Assembly (NCBI GenBank): GCA_900553635.1
Contig: USDU01000156.1
Location: 1-6,233 of the forward strand
Direction: 5' to 3'
Length of the DNA stretch: 6,233 nucleotides
Source of the DNA: an uncultured Lachnospiraceae bacterium
Lineage (GTDB): Bacteria > Bacillota_A > Clostridia > Lachnospirales > Lachnospiraceae
Shown here: piece by piece, positions 1-5,224 of the stretch
Layout: each line of letters begins with the position of its first letter
Numbering within the stretch: the stretch's first letter is position 1
Notes under the pieces: generated by a model
The model's database searches: none
The model's input: only the letters and a program-made list of their open reading frames with translations
Told to the model about the DNA's origin: nothing
Program-made: the position numbers and the translations under genes

Positions 1-1
1 G

Positions 2-139
2 TCCTTGAGGATTATACTGGAAACAGTGCAATATATAAGCTGTGTAAAAGAAAGTCTGACAGCTGGAGTCGGAATTTTGGTAATACCGCATTTTTTTGTA
101 TACCGTATTTGTAATAGAAGGAATTATCAATACAAATAA
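2..139 (+). CDS. Possible 3' end of a LysR-type transcriptional regulator (partial, perhaps truncated)
   Basis: The second forward frame is open from the window edge to a TAA at 137-139, giving 45 codons. Its middle part (residues about 13-30 of the fragment, KESLTAGVGILVIPHF) resembles the effector-domain segment of LysR-type regulators, usually of the form 'aaGlGiaiLP.f'. In that family some 50-70 residues normally follow this motif. Here only about 15 follow, ending in a basic tail, so the gene may be truncated or frameshifted, or the likeness may be chance. Frame 1 is also open as far as 114, which weakens the case. If real, it ends 21 bases before the flavodoxin start, so the two could be co-transcribed. 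A LysR regulator beside a flavodoxin or reductase gene is a common arrangement. Confidence is low because the view is short and rests on one motif. Confidence 0.33.
   Translation, partial: SLRIILETVQYISCVKESLTAGVGILVIPHFFVYRICNRRNYQYK
83..110 (+). repeat. Short imperfect direct repeat upstream of the flavodoxin gene
   Basis: ATACCGCATTT (83-93) recurs as ATACCGTATTT (100-110), with one mismatch and a 17-base period. The same segment holds an imperfect inverted repeat, GGTAATAC (79-86) against GTATACC (98-104). The spacing would suit a protein bound on one or two helix faces, so this could be an operator for the flavodoxin gene. It also lies inside the possible LysR tail, and the area is AT-rich, so chance is a real alternative. 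I see no convincing -35/-10 pair between 1 and 160. Confidence 0.25.
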
Positions 140-160
140 AGAATAAAAAGGAGTAAAGCT

Positions 161-676
161 ATGAACCATATTTTAATCGCTTATTTCTCCAGAGCCGGAG
201 AAAATTATTTCGGAGGTAAAATCAAAAGCGTAGAAGTGGGCAATACCGAAATTTGCGCAAAGGAGCTTAAGAAGGCTATCGAGGCGGATCTTTTCAAAAT
301 CGAGATGAAAGAGCCCTATTCGGACAACTATAAAAAATGTGTGGCGCAGGCCATGAAGGATATGACCATTAAGAGGCGCCCGGAGCTGAAAAAATTGCCG
401 GAGAGTATCGAACCCTATGATACGATCGTTCTGGGCTATCCCAATTACTGTGGAAGCATGCCGCAGGCGGTCACCACATTTCTGACGGCCTTTGATTTTA
501 CAGGGAAGAAGATTCTGCCCTTCTGCACCAACGAAGGAAGCGGCATGGGCCGGAGCGAAGGCGTGATCAAGAAGCTCTGTCCGACGGCGGAAGTGAAAGA
601 GGGACTGCCCGTACATGGAAGCATGGCGGCTGAGGCAGGCCCGACATTGGCGGACTGGGTGAGTAGAAATTTATAA
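161..676 (+). CDS. Flavodoxin family protein (flavodoxin_4-like)
   Basis: This 171-residue protein is predicted to bind FMN and carry electrons in the cytoplasm. Residues 3-10 form the first beta strand leading into the FMN phosphate loop (FSRAGENY, 9-16). The loop continues after an insertion at VGNT (26-29), a layout typical of a Clostridia flavodoxin subgroup. Further family marks are the strand and isoalloxazine loop IVLGYPNYCGSMP (89-101) and the late motif FCTNEGSGMGRSE (121-133). Length is normal and the C-terminal helix (LADWVSRNL) is complete. The start is fixed by AAGGAG at 148-153, seven bases ahead of the ATG. Residue 97 is Cys where I expect an aromatic Trp in close relatives, which may alter flavin stacking. 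The redox partner cannot be told from the sequence; a quinone- or FMN-dependent reductase role is also possible. Confidence 0.9.
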   Translation: MNHILIAYFSRAGENYFGGKIKSVEVGNTEICAKELKKAIEADLFKIEMKEPYSDNYKKCVAQAMKDMTIKRRPELKKLPESIEPYDTIVLGYPNYCGSMPQAVTTFLTAFDFTGKKILPFCTNEGSGMGRSEGVIKKLCPTAEVKEGLPVHGSMAAEAGPTLADWVSRNL

Positions 677-796
677 AAATTCTGTTTTTCTGTAGTATTA
701 CTGGCAGATACGGTAGAATATGAAGAAGAAATCCGAAATCGCGAAGAGACAATTTTATATCTGCAGATGGATAAATACCGATATTTATGGAAGTAA
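677..796 (+). other. Open coding-like stretch after the flavodoxin stop, possible gene remnant
   Basis: Directly after the flavodoxin TAA (674-676), the same frame stays open for 39 codons to a TAA at 794-796. The last 28 codons read like a charged amphipathic helix (TVEYEEEIRNREETILYLQM, then DKYRYLWK). This is unlike random AT-rich spacer and resembles the C-terminal helix of small regulators such as MerR-type proteins. There is no start codon with a ribosome site at its head. The flavodoxin already ends at the usual place for its family, so readthrough is not needed to complete it. The best reading is a decayed 3' remnant or a coincidence. Apart from the HD gene's ribosome site at 795-801, this spacer shows no clear terminator or promoter. 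Confidence 0.25.
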
Positions 797-811
797 GGGA
801 GTGGAAAACTC

Positions 812-1399
812 ATGGATGAACGCCTGAAACAACAGCTCGAGTTTGCCCTGGAAATCGATAAAGAGAAAAATATCTTCCGACAGACCCACCTGTCCGGACA
901 CGGGAGAAATGAGAATGACGCGGAGCATGCCTGGCATATGGCGATTATGGCTTATGTTCTGCGGGAGTACGCCAATGAACCGGTGGATATCGCGCGGGTC
1001 ATGCTCATGTGCCTGATTCACGATATCGTGGAAATCGACGCAGGCGACACCTACGCCTACGACGCGGAGGGCCTGAAGACCCAGAAAGCCCGGGAGAACG
1101 CGGCTAAGGAGCGTATTTTCTCTCTGCTTCCGGATGAACAGAAGCAGGAATTGATGCAATTGTTTGATGAATTTGAAGAATTTGCAACCCCGGAGTCCAA
1201 ATTTGCCCATGCCATGGACAACCTGCAGCCGTTGCTCCTGAACAACAGCAATGGCGGCGGAGACTGGAAGGAGCATGACGTATCGGCGGAGCAGGTCTAC
1301 GGAAGACAGCGGAAAACCCGGCTTGGTTCCGAACGGCTCTATGAAGAAACCGATCGCATTCTTCGGGAAAATATCCGGAAGGGCAGCCTGAAAAAGTAA
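812..1399 (+). CDS. HD-domain phosphohydrolase, YfbR-like (HD_3 family)
   Basis: This 195-residue soluble protein is predicted to be a metal-dependent phosphohydrolase. By analogy with E. coli YfbR it may be a 5'-nucleotidase acting on (deoxy)nucleoside monophosphates. All expected metal ligands are present in order: His39 (in DAEHAWHMA), the His70-Asp71 doublet, and Asp136 (in AHAMDNLQP). The doublet lies in HDIVE, whose Glu74 matches the conserved catalytic HDxxE pattern. After the HD core comes a Lachnospiraceae-like C-terminal segment (LLLNNSNGGGDW, about 141-152) followed by a basic helix ending GSLKK. The ATG at 812 follows AAGGGAG (795-801) at about ten bases. It lies 135 bases after the flavodoxin and 99 bases before the kinase start, so it is probably not tightly coupled to either. 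The exact substrate is inferred only from the family. Confidence 0.88.
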   Translation: MDERLKQQLEFALEIDKEKNIFRQTHLSGHGRNENDAEHAWHMAIMAYVLREYANEPVDIARVMLMCLIHDIVEIDAGDTYAYDAEGLKTQKARENAAKERIFSLLPDEQKQELMQLFDEFEEFATPESKFAHAMDNLQPLLLNNSNGGGDWKEHDVSAEQVYGRQRKTRLGSERLYEETDRILRENIRKGSLKK

Positions 1400-1418
1400 A
1401 AAATGAGGAGTGACTGGC

Positions 1419-1447
1419 TTGCAAATCCCCCTCGGATATACTATGAT
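1419..1447 (+). promoter_or_regulatory. Sigma-A-type promoter for the hybrid kinase gene
   Basis: A -35 box TTGCAA (1419-1424, five of six consensus bases) and a -10 box TATGAT (1442-1447, five of six) are separated by exactly 17 bases. Transcription would start near 1454, leaving a leader of about 45 bases before the ATG at 1499. It starts 19 bases after the HD gene stop, so the kinase could be expressed on its own. The whole spacer is the left arm of the inverted repeat described separately, which is unusual for a promoter. There is no extended -10 TG. Confidence 0.6.
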
Positions 1448-1495
1448 AATCTTAGCGAAAGACGCGAAAAATCATCGTGTATTCGAGGGGGATTT
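1423..1495 (+). promoter_or_regulatory. Long stem-loop that would sequester the kinase ribosome binding site
   Basis: AAATCCCCCTCGGATATAC (1423-1441) pairs with GTGTATTCGAGGGGGATTT (1477-1495) over 19 positions. There are 17 Watson-Crick pairs and two G-U wobbles (1435/1483 and 1439/1479). After one mismatch, ATGAT (1443-1447) pairs with ATCAT (1471-1475), and a small GCG/CGC hairpin with an AAAGA loop (1455-1465) caps the structure. The right arm contains the whole Shine-Dalgarno GAGGGGG (1485-1491) and ends three bases before the start codon. The G-U pairs suggest selection on RNA rather than on a DNA palindrome. The four T residues after the G run could also make it a weak terminator for the HD gene; both roles would insulate the kinase from upstream transcription. 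Confidence 0.6.
1485..1491 (+). promoter_or_regulatory. Ribosome binding site that fixes the kinase start
   Basis: GAGGGGG lies seven bases before the ATG at 1499. An in-frame ATG at 1403 would add 32 residues, but it has no upstream Shine-Dalgarno (the bases before it are A-rich), and the extension (ending SSCIRGGFY) does not look like a PAS domain. Translation is therefore assigned to 1499. Confidence 0.75.
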
Positions 1496-1498
1496 TAT

Positions 1499-3475
1499 AT
1501 GAATCAGCTGAATGAGACAGATGCTGAGAAGATACTTTCTGCGGTCCGGATCGGTCTGTGGCGGGTGGAATTTGAGGAAGGAAAACCGACCCGTTTTTAT
1601 GCGGACGCAGTGATGGACGAGCTGCTGGGTGTGACCGGGGATGTGACGCCGGAGGAGCGCTTCCGGTTCCATATCGCCCATGTGCATCCGGCAGATATGT
1701 CCATGTTTCAGGAATATGCGGATAAACTGGCGGAAGTACGGACAGAGATTGTATACCGGTATCTGCACCCCTTAAAAGGGGAAATGATCGTGCGCTGCGG
1801 CGGTGTGCGGGACATGTCGGAGAAGGGCTTTATCTATACCATGGGGACGCATCAGGATATCTCTGAAACCGTAAGGCTGGAGCGGGAACGGGAGATGGAG
1901 CGGCGGCTGAAGGAGATGAATAAGAGCCTTCAGAGGGATCGGGAACGCCGGGAGGATTATTATCGTGAGCTTCTGGATATACAGAGCTGTGGAATTCTTG
2001 CCTATACCATACCGGATCACCGGGTCGTCCATATGAATGCGGAAGCACTTCGCATGTACGGGATAAAGAATATAGGTGATGCACAGGAAAAAATCGGGAA
2101 TGCCTTGCGGAGCGTATACTATCCGAAACCGGGGACTGTGGAAAGACTGAGAAAGCTTCAGAAAGAAGATGATTCCGTGGATTACGAGTGTATCATCGGA
2201 AAAGGCAGTTCCAATGAGAGCCATATTGTGGCCAAGACGAAGATTGTGCAGATTCCGACCGGAGAGCGGGCTGCCCTTACCACTTTTGTGGATATCTCAG
2301 AAATGATGGTTCTGAAAAACGCCCTGCGGCAGGCAGAGGAGGGGAGCCGGGCCAAATCAGCCTTCCTCTTTGCCATGTCCCATGATCTTCGGACGCCCAT
2401 GAACGCGATTATCGGCTACGCGAATCTGATGGAGACCCACTGGGGGGAGAAGGAGCTTACCGCCGGATATCTGAAGAAGCTGAAAGAGGCCAGTCAGTTT
2501 TTGCTTGGTCTTATCGGAAATGTGTTGGAGCTTGCGCGGATTGAGAGCGGAAAAGAAAGCTTAAGCGAAGAGGTCTGGGATATGCGGAAGCTGGAAGATA
2601 CCATTGATATGCTTCTGAATGATGAGATAGTCAGAAAGCATCTGAAGCTGGAAAAGCATATGCGTGTGACGCATCCCTATATCTATTGCGACGCCATGAA
2701 GCTGCGGGAGATTCTGATGAATCTCATGAGTAACGCAGTGAAATATACGCCTGCAGGAGGAAAGGTCTGCCTGACAATGGAAGAACTGCCCTCTGAGAAA
2801 GCTGGATATGCGCAGTTTCGCGGGATTGTAGAGGACAGCGGCATCGGTATCAGCGCGGAATATCTACCCCACATTTTTGAGGAATTCACAAGAGAACGGA
2901 ATTCATCGGAAAGCGGAATTCAGGGAACAGGTCTGGGACTGCGAATTGTGAAGTCCTTTGTGGATATGATGGACGGAAGCATCCTGGTAGAAAGCGAGCA
3001 GGGAAAAGGAACCCGGTTCACAGTTTTACTTTCCTGCCGGATTGCGGAGAAAAATGATCTGAAGCAGAAGGAAGCCTCCACGGACAGACTTATGCTTTCG
3101 GGAAAACGAATTCTTCTGGCGGAGGATAATGTGCTGAACGCGGAGATTGCCATGACGCTGCTTGCGGACGCCCAGGCGGAGGTGGACCTTGCGGAGGATG
3201 GCGTCTGCGCAATTCAGAAACTTCGGGAGGTGCCGGAAGGGTATTATGATTTGATCCTGACGGATATTCAGATGCCGCGGATGAATGGATATGAGATGGC
3301 GAAGACCATTCGGGCACTTCCTGACGCCAAAGCGTCCATACCAATCATTGCCATGACGGCCAATGCTTTTGAGGAAGATCGAAGGGCAGCCCTGGCAGCC
3401 GGTATGGATGGCTATGTGGTGAAGCCGGTGGAGACGGCAGCGCTTGGAAAAGCCATAGCGGAGCTTAAAATTTAA
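1499..3475 (+). CDS. Cytoplasmic PAS-PAS hybrid sensor histidine kinase with receiver domain
   Basis: This 658-residue protein autophosphorylates on His and passes the phosphate to its own receiver. Residues about 8-122 look like a PAS_3-type sensor ending in GTHQDIS. A charged coiled coil (about 125-158) leads into a second PAS-like domain (about 158-270) that also ends in VDIS. The HisKA box SHDLRTPMNAI has its phosphoacceptor at His295. The ATPase domain shows an N box with Asn408 and Asn412, a G1 box with Asp446, and GTGLGL (476-481). The receiver (about 535-656) has Glu542/Asp543, phosphoacceptor Asp589 (LTDIQMPRMNG), Thr620 and Lys642, so all its active residues are present. There is no signal peptide, membrane helix, Hpt or output domain. 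It must therefore sense a cytoplasmic signal and signal through another protein. The gene has its own promoter and a potentially occluded ribosome site, and it converges on the ABC operon. Confidence 0.93.
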   Translation: MNQLNETDAEKILSAVRIGLWRVEFEEGKPTRFYADAVMDELLGVTGDVTPEERFRFHIAHVHPADMSMFQEYADKLAEVRTEIVYRYLHPLKGEMIVRCGGVRDMSEKGFIYTMGTHQDISETVRLEREREMERRLKEMNKSLQRDRERREDYYRELLDIQSCGILAYTIPDHRVVHMNAEALRMYGIKNIGDAQEKIGNALRSVYYPKPGTVERLRKLQKEDDSVDYECIIGKGSSNESHIVAKTKIVQIPTGERAALTTFVDISEMMVLKNALRQAEEGSRAKSAFLFAMSHDLRTPMNAIIGYANLMETHWGEKELTAGYLKKLKEASQFLLGLIGNVLELARIESGKESLSEEVWDMRKLEDTIDMLLNDEIVRKHLKLEKHMRVTHPYIYCDAMKLREILMNLMSNAVKYTPAGGKVCLTMEELPSEKAGYAQFRGIVEDSGIGISAEYLPHIFEEFTRERNSSESGIQGTGLGLRIVKSFVDMMDGSILVESEQGKGTRFTVLLSCRIAEKNDLKQKEASTDRLMLSGKRILLAEDNVLNAEIAMTLLADAQAEVDLAEDGVCAIQKLREVPEGYYDLILTDIQMPRMNGYEMAKTIRALPDAKASIPIIAMTANAFEEDRRAALAAGMDGYVVKPVETAALGKAIAELKI

Positions 3476-3488
3476 TCTTCTGTAAGGG

Positions 3489-3512
3489 AAGGCAGGCCGG
3501 ATAGCCTGCCTT
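3489..3512. terminator. Probable bidirectional terminator stem-loop between convergent genes
   Basis: AAGGCAGGC (3489-3497) pairs perfectly with GCCTGCCTT (3504-3512) around a six-base loop, CGGATA. It sits in the 35-base gap between the kinase stop (3473-3475) and the ABC gene stop. The ABC stop codon (TAA, read from 3513 to 3511) uses the last two bases of the stem. On the plus strand it is followed by TTAAATTT, a weak T tract; on the minus strand no real T tract follows. Position and stem quality support termination, but efficiency is uncertain. Confidence 0.65.
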
Positions 3513-5220
3513 AAATTTCGGGAATATCTGCGTTACCGTGAAGAGTAAAGGTGCGTCCAAATTCCGCCGAGGTACGGTGGGAGATGGAAAGCACGGTGCG
3601 GTGCGCACAGACACGGCGCAGGGCCCGCAGTACATGCTGCTCGGTCTCCGCATCCAGGTTGGCGGTGATTTCGTCCAGCAGCAGAAGATCCGGGTCGGAA
3701 GCGGCTGCCCGTGCGATGGAAAGAAGCTGCCACTGGCCCTGGGAAAAGAGCTCCGGCGCGCAGGGGGTATCATAGCCTTGCTCCAGATGGGAAATGGTGT
3801 TGGAGAGGCCGGTCAGCGCTGCCGCTTTTCGGACGGCTTCGTCGGAAATGGCCGGATCGAACAGCGTAATCTGGTCCCGCACGGTTCCGGGAACCATGTG
3901 GAAGGACTGCTCCACGTAGCCGAAGAGCTTCCGGCGTCTCGCTTCCGGAATGAAGGCCGCCGGGACGCCGTGAATCAGGACCTGTCCGGAGGTGGGCCGG
4001 TAAAGACCCAGGAGCAGCTTGAAGAGCGTACTTTTTCCGGCTCCGGTGCGGCCCAGGAGCGTCAGCTGGTCTCCGGCTTCGACGGTCAGGTTCAGGTGCT
4101 TCAGAACGGGCTTGCCATCCTCGTAGGCAAAGGAAACGTCACGGAATTCCACGATGGGAGCGTCGGCAGCCGCCCTTCCCCCATTTTCAGTAAGAGCGGG
4201 AGAATCGGAAGCACCGGTTTCCGGGCGTTCCTTCTCCGGCAGTTCCAGAAATTCCTGTATCCGGTGGATACCCGCCATCGCCGACTGAATGGTCTGAATC
4301 TCCATGCCCAGGCTCTCTACCGGGGAGAAGATCTGGGAAATATAGTTCATGACAGCCACGGCGGTACCGGCAGACATACCGAAAAGTGTCAGAATCCGGG
4401 GGCCTCCGGAGGCGGACAGCAACATAACGGCGGCCACGACTACTGCGTTCAGAATCAGGATAATGGGCGAGTAAATGGCATCGTAGAAATTCGTCCGTTC
4501 CATGGCCCGGTAGCTGTCGCCGATATAACGGTCATACTGCTGCTCCATATAGCGCTCTTTGCCCAGCGTTTGAATGGTGCGGATGTTGTGCAGGGTTTCC
4601 GGCACATGGGCGGAGGCGCGGCTGACGGCTCTCCGGTTTTCGATCTGGGCAGCCAGCATATTTTTCTGCACATGCCGGGTAAAAAGAAAGAGAAGGGGCA
4701 GAAGCAGCAGGAAAATCAGAGCAAGGCCCTTCGTCTGAAACCAGACGACAACCAGGATACTGATAATCTTACAGGCGTCTGCGAACATGCTGATGATTCC
4801 GGAAGTGAAAAGGTTCTCCACGGTATCCACATCGCCCACGAAGCGGGAGACTACCGCGCCAGGCTCCTGACGGTTCAGATCTTCGGCGGAGAGGCGGACA
4901 AATTTACCCATCAGGCGGCTGCGAAGCGCGTGGGTAATTTTCTGGCCACAGACGGTCAGAAGGCCCTCTCTTGCAGATTCCAGAAGTCCGGTAAGGGTCA
5001 GCATGATGAAATAGAACAGAACCAGAAAGAGCGGGGGCAGGGTTCCCAGTGTCAGGGTGTCGATGATGCGTGCCAGCACCAGCGGCGGCACCAGGGCAGT
5101 CAGGATAGCGCCGCAGACCGAGAGCAGAATGCCGAGGGCAAGGAGCCGGTGCCGGGCCAGGGTGGATAGAATAATCTGGCAGACGGGAGATACCTCGTTT
5201 CCTTTTTTTGCATGCTGCAT
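3511..5220 (-). CDS. ABC exporter half-transporter (permease-ATPase fusion), subunit with the consensus catalytic Glu
   Basis: This 569-residue protein is a type IV ABC exporter half: a six-helix membrane domain (about residues 20-310, hydrophobic runs near 26-50, 61-81, 141-160, 165-181, 251-270 and 280-297) fused to an ATPase (about 355-569). The nucleotide site shows A-loop Tyr366, Walker A GRTGAGKST (390-398), Q-loop Gln438, Walker B LLLLDE (Asp516, Glu517) and switch His548. The signature is degenerate: FSQGQ (492-496) instead of LSGGQ. The protein ends only 21 residues after the switch His, so the usual final helix is missing or reduced. The start at 5220 is set by AGGAGGT; an in-frame ATG 19 codons upstream overlaps the neighbouring gene and lacks support. 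Its stop lies in the terminator stem. It almost certainly pairs with the product of the upstream gene. The substrate (drug, peptide or lipid) cannot be told. Confidence 0.93.
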   Translation of the reverse strand: MQHAKKGNEVSPVCQIILSTLARHRLLALGILLSVCGAILTALVPPLVLARIIDTLTLGTLPPLFLVLFYFIMLTLTGLLESAREGLLTVCGQKITHALRSRLMGKFVRLSAEDLNRQEPGAVVSRFVGDVDTVENLFTSGIISMFADACKIISILVVVWFQTKGLALIFLLLLPLLFLFTRHVQKNMLAAQIENRRAVSRASAHVPETLHNIRTIQTLGKERYMEQQYDRYIGDSYRAMERTNFYDAIYSPIILILNAVVVAAVMLLSASGGPRILTLFGMSAGTAVAVMNYISQIFSPVESLGMEIQTIQSAMAGIHRIQEFLELPEKERPETGASDSPALTENGGRAAADAPIVEFRDVSFAYEDGKPVLKHLNLTVEAGDQLTLLGRTGAGKSTLFKLLLGLYRPTSGQVLIHGVPAAFIPEARRRKLFGYVEQSFHMVPGTVRDQITLFDPAISDEAVRKAAALTGLSNTISHLEQGYDTPCAPELFSQGQWQLLSIARAAASDPDLLLLDEITANLDAETEQHVLRALRRVCAHRTVLSISHRTSAEFGRTFTLHGNADIPEI

Positions 5221-5224
5221 GGTT

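Noticed and set aside
1423..1495. The 19-bp inverted repeat as an invertible (phase-variable) promoter or an insertion-sequence end
   Set aside because: The 35-base gap between the arms is very short for site-specific inversion, the arms differ at two positions that keep G-U pairing, and no recombinase or transposase gene is present. A role in RNA folding explains it better.
1423..1495. A known riboswitch (for example a cyclic-di-GMP class) in the kinase leader
   Set aside because: I could not match the conserved core of any class I know; the loop is small and mostly A-rich. A search with covariance models would settle this.
1403..1498. A 32-residue N-terminal extension of the kinase from ATG 1403
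   Set aside because: It has no Shine-Dalgarno, reads through the promoter and hairpin, and shows no domain character, while ATG 1499 has GAGGGGG at seven bases.
2882..2923. Three GAATTC-containing repeats in the kinase gene
   Set aside because: They fall in the ATP-lid region of the ATPase domain and encode a normal Glu/Arg/Ser-rich loop; repeated codon use is enough to explain them.
3538..5169. A 543-codon plus-strand frame lying wholly within the ABC gene on the other strand
   Set aside because: Its predicted product is low in hydrophobic order, rich in Gly, Gln and His, and has no recognisable domain. The opposite strand encodes a complete ABC exporter with all motifs. Long antisense frames of this kind are expected from the codon bias of a strong coding gene.
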